Assembly (NCBI RefSeq): GCF_034180645.1 | Contig: NZ_JAXFNY010000009.1 | Coordinates: 1 to 64,000, forward strand | Length of the DNA stretch: 64,000 nt | Source of the DNA: Mobiluncus sp034180645 | GTDB lineage: Bacteria > Actinomycetota > Actinomycetes > Actinomycetales > Actinomycetaceae | Reading direction: 5' to 3' | Shown here: positions 25,133 through 33,665 of the stretch, piece by piece | Numbering within the stretch: position 1 is the first letter of the stretch | Layout: each line of letters starts with the position of its first letter | Notes under the pieces: generated by a model | What the model was told of the DNA's origin: nothing | The model's database searches: none | Seen by the model: only the letters and a program-made list of their open reading frames with translations | Position numbers and translations under genes: made by a program

Positions 25133-26845
25133 TTACGCTGCCTGAGATTCAGCAGAAGTGCCGCTGGGTTGTTTGGTCTGACCAGACTGGTTCTTCTGGG
25201 GTGTGGGCTTGCTAGAACCCTGAGAAGAGCCGGAGGCCTCACCGGGCTGTTTCACCGGAACATCGTTAATCCGGTAGCCATACTTGACATGGTTGTATTC
25301 CTTGGAGGCATCGATGGTGATGGTCTTGGTGTTAACCGGCGGGTACAGAACCGGAACAGTCCACTTTTCACCCGGTTTCAACAGCGGAATGGCGCCTAGG
25401 CTTCCGCCCGTCACCACCCCGTGTATATTTTTCCCGTTAACACCGATACGCGGATATTCCAACGGCACAGTGCGCGCCGAACCTAGCAAAATATCAGGCC
25501 CGTAGAAGACAGAGCTGATATTGGTAGTCGTCTCTTCTGGACGATGAAAGCCGCCCAGGTTCAAAGACATAGAGTCCACCTGGTCAACAGCTTCCACCGT
25601 GAATGTCACCAGGGTGTAGTTCGGGTAGGCCACGGCCTCGGAGGTAGAGATTTGCACATACCGGGGATTACTGGCACCACTGCGGCTGACATTGTAAAGC
25701 ACTGCCTTGGGCCAATCAGATTCCTGGGCATACGGGGCGGGCATTTGTGCGCTGGTCGCCTGCAGTTCTAGGATTTCCTTTTTAACCGGGGTGTTAATGG
25801 AAACCTGCACCCGTCGGTTCTTTGCCCGCGAAGCGTCATCAGAGTTCGGCACGGCCGGTTGCGTCTCGCCTTTGCCCGAAGCCTTGAAAGTGAAGCCCGA
25901 CAACTCCGATTTGCCCTCCAGCACGGCTTTTACTGCGTTCGCCCGGTTTTCACTCAATGCTTGGTTCCCAATAGTCGGCTCAGGCACGTTATCAGTGTGA
26001 CCCACAATAGTTACCTCACCCGGCTCGTGAGTCGCCAGCGTTTTCGCCAAGTCATCCAAAGTCGCCTGGGCTTCGGGCTTAATGTCCCATTTGCCGGAAT
26101 CAAAGAATACGTCGGCAGCCAAAGTCACGTCCAGGCTCTTTGAACTCGAAGCCACGTCCATGCCCGGAACTATGGTGAAAGCCGAGTACTCCCCGTGGTT
26201 ATCCTTTGCTGCCTTGTCGGGCAGGCTATCCAAAGCTTTTTGCAAAGACTTCGGGGCTTTCGCCGCGTCCTGGACCGGAACATCGTAGGCGAAACCGATG
26301 AGGCCCAAATCGACCCCGACCGTGCCTGGATCATCGCCGATGTCCCCGAAGGGTACCAGGACGCTTTCGGAAATCGGGTCTCCGTCTTTGCCGCTGAAAC
26401 TGCTGTTCTTGGTGTCGGTCCCATCCTGTTTGACGTAGGGAACGTGTTCTTGGTCGTCACGCCAGGGTTCAAAAACCTCAGTGTCCGTCAACAGATACAT
26501 CCCCGAATATTCCCTTTGCGCAGGATAATCCGGGGTGGTGAGAGCCGTTCCGACACTGGTTTTCACCATGGCGGAGTTCACATCATCGATGCCCGCTGTA
26601 AGCGCCAGCGCCGAATTGCCGTTATCCAGCCGATACAGCGGGCCTACCTGGGCCCACATAGAACCGGCTTCGAAGTCAGCTTTCAGGTCGATGGCGCCTG
26701 GTAGGCTCTGCGGAGCCTTTTTACTCACCGAAGCGTCAGGCTTGGCTGGTTTTGGGGTATCTTTCCCGTTGGGTACACATCCCGTCAACGCCAACGTCGC
26801 CACAAAGGCTGCCGCCACCAGCATCCTCAAACCAGGTTTCACCAT
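25133..26845 (-). CDS. Lipoprotein with OmpA/MotB-type peptidoglycan-binding domain
   Basis: The chosen start ATG 26845 gives a 23-residue lipoprotein signal ending LALTGC (lipidated Cys23) and a 570-residue protein; an upstream TTG would bury the signal. Residues ~235-345 form an OmpA C-terminal-like domain: ADVFFDSGKWDIKPEAQATL, IVGHTDNVP, LSENRANAV and AKNRRVQVSI, with the conserved Asp and Arg that contact diaminopimelate. Flanking regions are beta-rich and unrecognised; the C-terminus is Gln/Ser/Pro-rich. In a Gram-positive cell it would be anchored in the membrane and bind peptidoglycan. It stands alone upstream of the SRP RNA. Confidence 0.85.
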   Translation of the reverse strand: MVKPGLRMLVAAAFVATLALTGCVPNGKDTPKPAKPDASVSKKAPQSLPGAIDLKADFEAGSMWAQVGPLYRLDNGNSALALTAGIDDVNSAMVKTSVGTALTTPDYPAQREYSGMYLLTDTEVFEPWRDDQEHVPYVKQDGTDTKNSSFSGKDGDPISESVLVPFGDIGDDPGTVGVDLGLIGFAYDVPVQDAAKAPKSLQKALDSLPDKAAKDNHGEYSAFTIVPGMDVASSSKSLDVTLAADVFFDSGKWDIKPEAQATLDDLAKTLATHEPGEVTIVGHTDNVPEPTIGNQALSENRANAVKAVLEGKSELSGFTFKASGKGETQPAVPNSDDASRAKNRRVQVSINTPVKKEILELQATSAQMPAPYAQESDWPKAVLYNVSRSGASNPRYVQISTSEAVAYPNYTLVTFTVEAVDQVDSMSLNLGGFHRPEETTTNISSVFYGPDILLGSARTVPLEYPRIGVNGKNIHGVVTGGSLGAIPLLKPGEKWTVPVLYPPVNTKTITIDASKEYNHVKYGYRINDVPVKQPGEASGSSQGSSKPTPQKNQSGQTKQPSGTSAESQAA

Positions 26846-26965
26846 GAATAGCCAGCTTTCCGCAGTAGTCACACTCTGTTCGCAGATTAACAAGCTAAAG
26901 TAAAGCCTCTGTGCTCACCAGGTTAACATCAGGTAAAAATATCCGCGGACGCCGGAAAAATAAAA

Positions 26966-27050
26966 GTTCCCCGCGCACCCGACAGGGAGCCCTTATCCTT
27001 GCTGTCTTCCGACCCTGGGGAGGTTCAGACTATGCCGTCACGCGGGGAAC
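26966..27050 (-). ncRNA. ffs: Signal recognition particle RNA (small bacterial SRP RNA)
   Basis: The ends pair perfectly (minus strand 5' GTTCCCCGCG with 3' CGCGGGGAAC). The apical part reads CCCAGGGTCGGAAGACAGCA then AGGATAAG, which is the conserved domain IV with the GGAAG tetraloop region and the symmetric/asymmetric loops bound by Ffh. The sequence downstream on the minus strand is T-rich (TTTTATTTTTC), fitting a terminator. Location near dnaX-recR is common. The RNA works with Ffh and FtsY in co-translational membrane targeting, as needed for the many membrane proteins here. Confidence 0.88.
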
Positions 27051-27059
27051 GAGACTATT

Positions 27060-27872
27060 CTACTTGGCGGCAGCCAGAATTAGGAATTCTCCAGCCACAA
27101 TCATTCCGGGGCGGGGACGTCCCGCAATGTCGCCTTCAGCCACGCACACGCTGAGGGGGAATCCCGCCGCAACTTCCAACACCCAGAAGTTTTGTCCCGT
27201 CAGGGTGTTGGAATGCATCTCGGCGGCTGTAACTTTCGCAGCCAGCACGGCTCCGGCGTGCGCGCCCTGCTTTTGCAGGACGGAAACAGCTCCGGTAGAG
27301 ATGAAGGTCGGCAGGGTTTCTTCCGGGGCGCGCTGCGGGCCGTCCAGAGCCGCGCCGAAAATTTTGGCGGTCTGGCTCGCCGCGTAACTTGCCACGTTTT
27401 CATACAGTTCGACGCGCTGCGCTAGGGCGGAAATCCCCAGTTTCCCGGCATCGGCACGTCCGGGCTCGTGTCCCAGCCCGGACCGCATCGCCACGCAAGC
27501 CTTACCTACGGAACGCTCCGTCCCCCCTTGTGCGTCAACTATGTCAACCAAGGCAAAACGGTCTGCCATCTCGACCCACCGCGCGTCAACCACGGCGTTA
27601 GCGTTGAAATCCTGGTGAATATCCGCAATTTTCTCCGCAACCACGTCAAACACGGCGACCGCGCCGGAACGGTCCACGTATTGGAACGTGCCGTTATCCA
27701 TATCTCCCACCACCGGGGTGCATTGGTCAGCCGCCTGGGCCAAAATTGCGTCGGCTCGTTGCTCGGTGGTCATTTCAAAGCCCACAGCACGCCAGGTCGG
27801 TCCAATGGTAAAGACTTTCGTGCCGTCCTCGTCATTGGACTGTCCCAAAGCGTTTTCACCCGCCACACTCAT
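27060..27872 (-). CDS. Hypothetical cytoplasmic protein
   Basis: This 270-residue protein is alanine-rich, has no signal peptide, membrane segment or motif I recognise. It shows alternating strand/helix character (FQYVDRSGAVAVFDVVAEKI; FWVLEVAAGFPLSVCVAEGD). Coding is supported by length, the strand-specific GC pattern and a start close to GGAG-like bases. It ends 10 bp before the SRP RNA on the same strand and could be co-transcribed with it. I cannot assign a function. Confidence 0.6.
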   Translation of the reverse strand: MSVAGENALGQSNDEDGTKVFTIGPTWRAVGFEMTTEQRADAILAQAADQCTPVVGDMDNGTFQYVDRSGAVAVFDVVAEKIADIHQDFNANAVVDARWVEMADRFALVDIVDAQGGTERSVGKACVAMRSGLGHEPGRADAGKLGISALAQRVELYENVASYAASQTAKIFGAALDGPQRAPEETLPTFISTGAVSVLQKQGAHAGAVLAAKVTAAEMHSNTLTGQNFWVLEVAAGFPLSVCVAEGDIAGRPRPGMIVAGEFLILAAAK

Positions 27873-28008
27873 GGTTCGCTCCTCATCAGCTGCTCACGGT
27901 TTTCCCCGGTTTACCTTCGGGATTCTCTGAATTTCAAGTCTAAACCACAAGAGGGGGCGAAGCCGGTAAATCCACCCCGGAGTTTAAGCTATAATAAGCC
28001 TTGGTCGT

Positions 28009-28072
28009 GCAGTGCCGGACGTCCCGTTCCGGTGCGGATTTCCCACCGCTCAACGATTTCCTGAGGCACTGC
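28009..28072 (+). promoter_or_regulatory. Structured 5' leader of the SQR-type gene
   Basis: GCAGTGCC (28009-28016) pairs with GGCACTGC (28065-28072). Inside, CGGTG (28030-28034) pairs with CACCG (28044-28048), and CCGGA/TCCGG offers an alternative stem. A TATAAT box lies at 27990-27995, so this folds at the very 5' end of the mRNA, ~35 bp before the ATG. It does not match a riboswitch class I know. Confidence 0.4.
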
Positions 28073-28106
28073 TAAAGAACCGCAACAGATTAAGGAAGTT
28101 GTAACT

Positions 28107-29573
28107 ATGGCAAGAGTTGTCGTCTTAGGTGCGGGCATTTCCGGTCATACCGCCGCCATGCATCTGCGTCGCAAGTTGTCGCGGCGCAATCATGAAGTCG
28201 TGGTCATTTCCCCGCGCGCCAACTGGAACTGGGTTCCCTCCAACATTTGGGTGGGCACCGGCAAGATGAAGAAGAAAGAAGTAGTGTTTCCCCTCGCCCC
28301 ACTCTATAAGCGCAAGGGGGTCATTTTTCATCAGGCGGCAGCGAAAGTTATCTATCCCGAGGGTCGCGGCGATGATTCTCAGCCCCAGGTCGAGATTGAG
28401 TTTACGGGAGGCAAAAACAAAGGTCGGCGCGCTTTTGTGCATTATGACTACCTCATCAACGCGACTGGCCCGAAACTGAACTTTGCCGCTACGCCGGGTT
28501 TGGGCCCGGATTGTGGCAACACGTATTCGGTTTGCACTCCTGACCACGCCGAACAGGCCGGGGTCGAGTTCCAAAAAATCGTCCAAGAGATTAAAGAAAC
28601 TGGGACTCCCAAGCGGTTCGTGATTGGGACCGGCAACGGCGGGTGTACCTGCCAAGGCGCCGCTTTTGAGTACTGTTTCAACACTGAATATGACCTGCGC
28701 CAGGCGGGGATTCGGGACAAGACTGAGGTCGTTTACCTCACTAATGAGGAAAAGCTCGGCGACTTTGGGATGGCTGGGATGCGGTTTAAGGACAACGGCT
28801 ACTCTACCGACTCCCAGTTGTGGACGGAATCGCTGTTTCGGGAACGCGGGGTGAAAGCCATCACCGGTGCGGGGGTTCGCGAAGTGCGCCCGCACGCTCT
28901 GACTTACGAGGATTATGACGGCAATATGCACGAGTTGTCCTTTGATTTCGCCATGCTGCTCCCGCCGTTTACCGGGGTCGCGCTGGAGGCCAAGAAACCT
29001 GACGGGACGTTGATTCCCGAAATGTTCAACCCGGCTGGGTTCATGAAGGTAGACGCGGACTATTCGAAGAAGAGCTCTGCGCAGTGGTCCCACGAGGATT
29101 GGCCCAAGACTTACCAGTCCCCGCTGTATAAAAACATTTTTGCCGCCGGGATTGCTTTTGCGCCCCCGCACGGTATTTCGAAACCGCACCAGACTCCCAA
29201 CGGCACCAACATTACCCCGGCGCCGCCACGTACCGGGATGCCGTCAGGATCAATTGGTAAGGAAGTAGCCATGAGCATAGTTGACCTGATTAACCAAGGC
29301 CCGCAGGCGAAACTGCACGAAGCCTCGATGGCGGTGTTGGGGGCGGCTTGCGTAGCCTCCACCGGCACCGGTTTTAAGAAAGGCTCCGCGGCCGCGATGG
29401 TGATGTTCCCCATCGTGCCCAATTACGACAAGTACCCGGATAATGCCGGACGCCATCCCAAACTGAGTTTCGGACGCATCGGCCTGTTCGGGCATTGGAC
29501 CAAGTTCCTGCTTCACGTGGGCTTTATCTATAAAGCGAAGTGGAAGCCGTTTTGGTGGATTATCCCCGAGTAG
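28107..29573 (+). CDS. Sulfide:quinone oxidoreductase-type FAD flavoprotein
   Basis: This 488-residue protein starts with a dinucleotide-binding fold (VVVLGAGISGHTAAMHL). It has the NATGPKL segment after residue ~115, a redox-type cysteine in SVCTPDHA, GTGNGGCTCQGAAFEY around residue 175-190, and a second FAD-contact segment (NIFAAGIAFAPPHG). It matches SQR-like flavoproteins that oxidise sulfide and pass electrons to quinone at the inner membrane. The C-terminal ~60 residues, ending in an aromatic, basic stretch (KFLLHVGFIYKAKWKPFWW), could dock on the membrane. Exact subfamily and sulfide as substrate are not proven. The next small gene follows 29 bp later. Confidence 0.82.
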   Translation: MARVVVLGAGISGHTAAMHLRRKLSRRNHEVVVISPRANWNWVPSNIWVGTGKMKKKEVVFPLAPLYKRKGVIFHQAAAKVIYPEGRGDDSQPQVEIEFTGGKNKGRRAFVHYDYLINATGPKLNFAATPGLGPDCGNTYSVCTPDHAEQAGVEFQKIVQEIKETGTPKRFVIGTGNGGCTCQGAAFEYCFNTEYDLRQAGIRDKTEVVYLTNEEKLGDFGMAGMRFKDNGYSTDSQLWTESLFRERGVKAITGAGVREVRPHALTYEDYDGNMHELSFDFAMLLPPFTGVALEAKKPDGTLIPEMFNPAGFMKVDADYSKKSSAQWSHEDWPKTYQSPLYKNIFAAGIAFAPPHGISKPHQTPNGTNITPAPPRTGMPSGSIGKEVAMSIVDLINQGPQAKLHEASMAVLGAACVASTGTGFKKGSAAAMVMFPIVPNYDKYPDNAGRHPKLSFGRIGLFGHWTKFLLHVGFIYKAKWKPFWWIIPE

Positions 29574-29602
29574 CCCAACCCCACGTAGAGAGGATTTTGA
29601 TA

Positions 29603-29800
29603 ATGACTGACTTTAGCGCGTCCCCCACGATTGAGGAGTTATGCCCGGCCACCGCCGAACGGATTGCGGCGGCCCCGAACCCTTCCCCGGCGACTTTGCG
29701 TCACCGCCAAGACCCGTTGCTCCAGTTGTTTTCCTTTGTGAGCTTTAACTGGCGGATTTTGCGCCTGGTGACTATCGCCAAGTTCGGTTCCAAGAGTTGA
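29603..29800 (+). CDS. Small conserved-type protein encoded after the SQR-like gene
   Basis: The start is ATG 29603 with AGAGAGGA upstream, giving 65 residues (an in-frame upstream start lies inside the SQR gene and is unlikely). The C-terminal half (LLQLFSFVSFNWRILRLVTI then AKFG) is amphipathic and hydrophobic, consistent with a peripheral membrane helix. The spacing suggests co-transcription with the flavoprotein, so it may be an accessory subunit. No known domain. Confidence 0.6.
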   Translation: MTDFSASPTIEELCPATAERIAAAPNPSPATLRHRQDPLLQLFSFVSFNWRILRLVTIAKFGSKS

Positions 29801-29933
29801 GAGATACCTCCGAGTTCTTACCGGAAGCAACACGGTTCAACCGGCGAGCACGACAAACGTCATACACGTCAACCATGCCGCCCAAGTCAGCCACGTCACC
29901 CAAGCAGTCTTAGTAGCTGGCCACAAAAACGCG

Positions 29934-30959
29934 TTAGCCGGCGTAGCCGTTCGGGTTCTGCGACTGCCAATTCCACGAATCTCGGCACATATCGTCCAAA
30001 CCTAGGTGCGCCTCCCAGCCCAGCAGTTCCCGAGCCAAACTCGCGTCGGCGTAAACCGTGTCAATGTCTCCCGGTCGGCGCCCGTCAATGACGTAAGGAA
30101 TGGGTTTGCCGCAGGCTCGCTCCATCGCGTGCAACAACTCCAACACGGAATACCCCTGCGAGGTGCCCAGGTTTATCGCCTTCGCGCCCCGATGTTTCAG
30201 CCCGTAATCAATGGCGGCCACGTGCCCGCGCCCCAAGTCCATGACGTGAATGTAGTCGCGCACCCCGGTTCCGTCCGGGGTGTCGTAGTCGTCGCCGAAC
30301 ACGTGCAGTTTTTCGAGCTTGCCGACTGCGACCTGGGTGATGTAGGGCATGACATTGTTCGGGATGCCCTTGGGATCCTCGCCAATCCGGCCGGAGGGAT
30401 GCGCCCCAATGGGGTTAAAGTAGCGCAGCAACACGGCAGAAAACTCGGGATCGGCGTGGCACACGTCGCGCAGCATGATCTCGTTCATCAGCTTGGACCA
30501 ACCGTAAGGATTGGTAGCGGTGCCGGTCGGCATGGTTTCTTTCAGGGGGGACACCCCGTCAGCTCCGTACACGGTAGCGGAGGAGGAAAAAATCATCAGG
30601 TGACAGTCGTGATCCCGCATGGCGCGCACCAGGGAGAGGGTCGCGTTGAGGTTGTTGTCGTAGTATTCCACCGGCTTGGCTACCGATTCGCCCACCGCCT
30701 TGAGCCCGGCAAAGTTAATTACTCCGTCAACCTGGTGAACCGCAAAAATCCGTTGTAAAGCGTCAATGTCGCGCACGTCTTGCTGATAGAACGGGATTGT
30801 TTCCCCCACAATTTCCGAGACGCGTGTCATCGCTTCCGCGCTGGAGTTATACAGGTTATCGACGCAGACCGCACGGTATCCCGCCTCATAGAGGCAAATC
30901 AGCGTGTGCGTGCCGATGTATCCGGCTCCTCCGGCTACCAAAATTGTTTTCTCAGTCAT
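29934..30959 (-). CDS. galE: UDP-glucose 4-epimerase
   Basis: This 341-residue short-chain dehydrogenase-type enzyme has NAD-binding VAGGAGYIGTHT at residues 6-17, catalytic Ser in FSSSATVYG (~122-130) and the YxxxK pair in YGWSKLMNE (~152-160). The later RYFNPIGAHPSG and RRPGDIDTVYAD motifs are diagnostic for GalE. It interconverts UDP-glucose and UDP-galactose for exopolysaccharide/glycan synthesis or galactose use. Length is normal. Upstream on the same strand are the small membrane protein and sortase genes, about 50 bp away, possibly co-transcribed. Confidence 0.95.
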   Translation of the reverse strand: MTEKTILVAGGAGYIGTHTLICLYEAGYRAVCVDNLYNSSAEAMTRVSEIVGETIPFYQQDVRDIDALQRIFAVHQVDGVINFAGLKAVGESVAKPVEYYDNNLNATLSLVRAMRDHDCHLMIFSSSATVYGADGVSPLKETMPTGTATNPYGWSKLMNEIMLRDVCHADPEFSAVLLRYFNPIGAHPSGRIGEDPKGIPNNVMPYITQVAVGKLEKLHVFGDDYDTPDGTGVRDYIHVMDLGRGHVAAIDYGLKHRGAKAINLGTSQGYSVLELLHAMERACGKPIPYVIDGRRPGDIDTVYADASLARELLGWEAHLGLDDMCRDSWNWQSQNPNGYAG

Positions 30960-31010
30960 TGTACTGTTCCTTTCTCACAAGGGCCCCCGTTGAGTTGTCG
31001 GGTTGAGACG

Positions 31011-31166
31011 CTAGTTCACGGTGTTCGGGTTTAGGTTGAAAGTCTCTACCGCCCAGGGGAATCCCCACTGGAACAGCGCGGCCACCACCGCCAGCAACAA
31101 AATCCCCATCTCTATGCAGCGCAGCCACTTCGGGCCGGGCATCACGGCAAACAACCATTTGTACAT
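31011..31166 (-). CDS. 51-residue single-pass membrane protein between galE and the sortase
   Basis: Translating the minus strand from ATG 31166 gives MYKWLFAVMPGPKWLRCIEM followed by a hydrophobic helix (GILLLAVVAALFQWGFPWAV) and a short polar tail ending NPNTVN, with stop TAG at 31011. AAAGGAA precedes the ATG at good spacing, and the gene begins 17 bp after the sortase stop. A coding reading is supported by the ribosome site, the coherent membrane helix and the fit between neighbours. The family is unknown; the 'PGPKWLR' start resembles small proteins often seen beside actinobacterial class E sortases. Inference: an envelope accessory peptide. Confidence 0.65.
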   Translation of the reverse strand: MYKWLFAVMPGPKWLRCIEMGILLLAVVAALFQWGFPWAVETFNLNPNTVN

Positions 31167-31183
31167 TCTGGTTTCCTTTCCGT

Positions 31184-32620
31184 TTACCCGGCCAAGCCCT
31201 CAGCCGGCGCGGGGCTGGCGTCGCCGGGCTGGGCAATCGCGTTCGAATCGCTCGCGGGTGCACCGGTTCCATCCTGCGGACCCTCCGGCGCGGTGCCCTG
31301 ACCAGCCTGTTTCATCGCGTCCAACCCTTTGAGCGCGAAAGGCCGGCCTTGTGTGCGCGGCACCCAGTAGGAAAACTTGGAGTACACGATGAATCGCTGC
31401 GTGTTGCCGTATTCGGGGTGGCAGGTCGTCAGGGTCATGAGCCGTTCATGCGGGACGGTGTCTTTCGCTTCGTGCGGTACCGGGTAAATCACGTCTCCCT
31501 GCGATGGCAGGACTATCTCGGTTGACGTAACCTGGTAAACCAGCCAGGCTTGGGAGGTTTCGACCACCAGCGGGTCACCGGTCTGTAGCTCGTGAACACG
31601 GCGGAAAGAGTTTCCGTACGAGCGCCGGTGGGCTGCCAGGGCAAAGTTGCCCAGCTCTCCCGGCCCTTGGGTGTCCGTGTAGTGTCCGGCATAGCCCGTG
31701 TCCAGCACGGCTTCGTTCGTGCCCTGCATGATGGGGATAACCATCAAGTCCCAACGCGGCACGTGCAGGGTGGCGAAAGTTTGGCCCACCGCGGGAATGG
31801 TGACGCTGGGAGGTGGGTCGGTGCGCTGCACTTCGGTCGTGGCGGTCGCATCGTTTGCGGTGGAGCTTTGGAAAGACTGCACCGCGGCCGCCGTCGCCCC
31901 CTGCACCTGCCAAGTCGTCACATACAGCTGCCACACGACGAACAAGCCCAGGACGACACCGACCGTCAGCATGGTTTGCCCAATCCCGCTCATCACCAGG
32001 ACCGATACGGGGGTGCGCCGGCGCTTTGGTGAGGCGGCCGTCTCGTCTGGGTCAGTCGAGGCAGTGGGTCGTTCAGACGGGCGGGTTGAGGCTTTCGGTG
32101 AGGATTGTGGGTTTACCTGGGGTTCACCAGGGTTGAGCGCCGGGGTTGCTGGTCGTGTCGAGGCTGCCGGGGGGCGGGAAGGAACCGGGGCAAAAGCGGG
32201 GACTGCCGGGTTTGCCGTGCCGGGGACTTGATGATTCGCTGGGCCCGACATGGAGAAGTGTGGCGAGCCAGGAACCGGGGGGTTCGCCGCGGGGCGCGCC
32301 GATACGCCGGGGGATACCGGACGATTTGGCTGGGCAGTCGCGGGACGAACCGCGCCGGAAGGTTCGGCAAGAGGTTGGAAACCTGCAGGTGGAACCGCAC
32401 TTGTGACCCCTTGTGAGACCACCTGAGGCGGGAGGGCGGACTGCTGCGGCACGCGAGGTGGGGCCCCATAAGGCTGAGCCCCGGGAGACGGCGCTACGGG
32501 AGGTTGCGTCCCGCGAGGCTGCCCCGGCGCGGGCGACAGCGGTGCTACAGGCGGTTCCTGCTGTTCGCGACGTTGCCGGCGCGAGGGAAACTGCTGTGGT
32601 ACAGGACGCTGCTCACTCAT
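31184..32620 (-). CDS. Class E sortase with long proline-rich cytoplasmic region
   Basis: 478 residues. Residues 1-~200 are Pro/Ser/Ala-rich, ending in a basic KRRRTP stretch. A membrane helix lies at ~206-230. The sortase domain (~275-420) has catalytic His331 (LAAHRRSYG), Cys400 (TLTTCHP) and Arg409 (QRFIVYSK). TLTTC and the overall layout match class E sortases of actinobacteria, which attach proteins with LAxTG-type signals to the cell wall. The giant adhesin at 35495-50590 ends with LARTG and is the obvious candidate substrate. The usual N-terminus before the helix is short, so the ~200-residue Pro-rich extension is notable. Confidence 0.92.
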   Translation of the reverse strand: MSEQRPVPQQFPSRRQRREQQEPPVAPLSPAPGQPRGTQPPVAPSPGAQPYGAPPRVPQQSALPPQVVSQGVTSAVPPAGFQPLAEPSGAVRPATAQPNRPVSPGVSARPAANPPVPGSPHFSMSGPANHQVPGTANPAVPAFAPVPSRPPAASTRPATPALNPGEPQVNPQSSPKASTRPSERPTASTDPDETAASPKRRRTPVSVLVMSGIGQTMLTVGVVLGLFVVWQLYVTTWQVQGATAAAVQSFQSSTANDATATTEVQRTDPPPSVTIPAVGQTFATLHVPRWDLMVIPIMQGTNEAVLDTGYAGHYTDTQGPGELGNFALAAHRRSYGNSFRRVHELQTGDPLVVETSQAWLVYQVTSTEIVLPSQGDVIYPVPHEAKDTVPHERLMTLTTCHPEYGNTQRFIVYSKFSYWVPRTQGRPFALKGLDAMKQAGQGTAPEGPQDGTGAPASDSNAIAQPGDASPAPAEGLAG

Positions 32621-32733
32621 TCCAACCCCTTGACGCGCGGATACACCAACTCCACAATTTTACCAATTTCCAAAGGATTTAGCTTACGGTTATCATTAAC
32701 CTGTTAAGCAAACTTTTGTCACAAGGAGTTGTT

Positions 32734-33006
32734 GTGCCCGAATCCAAAAAGCGCAAGCGCGCCTCGAAAGTGGTTAAGTCTGACAGCGAGTTGCGTCCCT
32801 CGTGGACTGAGGATATGAAGCACTCCCCCAGCTGGTACGCTCCGGCTGCCCTGATAATCATGGGCGTGGGTCTGCTGTGGATTGTGCTGCACTATATCCT
32901 GGCGCAAACCGCGGGGATTAACCTGCTGGGGCTGGGCAACTGGAACATCGCGTTGGGATTTGGCGTCATCATGGTCGGTTTCATCATGCTGATGTGGTGG
33001 AAATAG
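32734..33006 (+). CDS. crgA: Cell division protein CrgA
   Basis: The start is GTG 32734, six bases after AAGGAG, giving 90 residues. A basic N-terminus (PESKKRKRASK) is followed by two membrane helices (APAALIIMGVGLLWIVLHYI and IALGFGVIMVGFIMLMWW) and the family phrase SPSWYAPAALIIMGVGLLWI (cut at 20). CrgA is an actinobacterial septal protein that recruits or coordinates FtsI/FtsZ and PBPs. Its position near ppiA and the pknAB cluster is typical of origin-proximal regions in this phylum. Confidence 0.93.
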   Translation: MPESKKRKRASKVVKSDSELRPSWTEDMKHSPSWYAPAALIIMGVGLLWIVLHYILAQTAGINLLGLGNWNIALGFGVIMVGFIMLMWWK

Positions 33007-33044
33007 GGCTTTTTTCTGCTTAATTTTTATTGCTTGTCAACTCG

Positions 33045-33187
33045 GGGGAACCACGCGTGACCTAGGGGTCGGGTTCCCCTCACTTTTCGTTGCGTTTGCC
33101 ACGAAAAGCACACCCCCTAGTCTCGCGCTTGGGTTCCGCCCCTTCGTTTTCCGAGTAATAACAGCGAAAGCAAAGCCGGGGGTGCTA
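33045..33187. other. Possible structured RNA between crgA and convergent gene
   Basis: Three nested or adjacent stems are visible: GGGGAACC (33045-33052) with GGTTCCCC (33072-33079); CTTTTCGT (33083-33090) with ACGAAAAG (33101-33108); and AGCACACCCCC near 33107 with GGGGGTGCT near 33178. No open frame fits. This density of perfect pairings in a 140-bp intergenic stretch suggests a structured transcript, ending at the terminator that follows on the plus strand. It does not match tmRNA, RNase P or SRP RNA cores. Confidence 0.35.
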
Positions 33188-33225
33188 AAAAACCGACCGG
33201 CAACATCAGCCGCCGGTCGGTTTTT
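33188..33225. terminator. Bidirectional rho-independent terminator
   Basis: AAAAACCGACCGGC (33188-33201) pairs perfectly with GCCGGTCGGTTTTT (33212-33225). T runs occur on both strands, so it serves both the plus-strand transcript and the gene ending at 33237 on the minus strand. Confidence 0.9.
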
Positions 33226-33236
33226 AAAGATTTTTT

Positions 33237-33665
33237 TTACTTGTCGGTAACGACCACCAGGTCGTCATCATCAATATCCTCCCAGGATTCCTCGGCCCAG
33301 GGATCCTCGACCGGACGGGTGCGGCTATACAAGATAAACCCAGCCACCGCGGCGACTCCGGTCAACAGGATAGTCGTCAACCAGGGATGACGAATTGGGC
33401 ACTTCTTTTTGGGGTTCATAGCTGACTTGACTCCTTCACTCGCTTTGGAAACTTTTTCGGCGATGGTACCGTCGCCGGTAACCGCCTTTGACACTGCCTC
33501 GTTGACGGCTTGCGCCCGCGGCAGGAGGTCTGATTTCACCTTAGTGCCAAAGTCCCCGACGGCCCCGCGAGCCTTCCCAGCAACCTCAGCAGCATTCAGT
33601 GCCATGTCTTCTCCGGCTCGTTTCATGCAGTCCATATCGATGCATTTCGACAAGTTATCCAACAT
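33237..33665 (-). CDS. Small single-pass membrane protein, function unknown
   Basis: The start is ATG 33665 preceded by AGAAGGA, giving 142 residues; an upstream extension in the same frame lacks protein-like character and overlaps the divergent cyclophilin gene. The first ~75 residues are helical and charged (GKARGAVGDFGTKVKSDLL ... IAEKVSKASEGVKSAM), like actinobacterial apolipophorin-like or ELaB-type stress proteins. One membrane helix lies at ~96-116 (PWLTTILLTGVAAVAGFILY), then an acidic C-terminus (WAEESWEDIDDDDLVVV). No function can be assigned. Confidence 0.75.
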   Translation of the reverse strand: MLDNLSKCIDMDCMKRAGEDMALNAAEVAGKARGAVGDFGTKVKSDLLPRAQAVNEAVSKAVTGDGTIAEKVSKASEGVKSAMNPKKKCPIRHPWLTTILLTGVAAVAGFILYSRTRPVEDPWAEESWEDIDDDDLVVVTDK

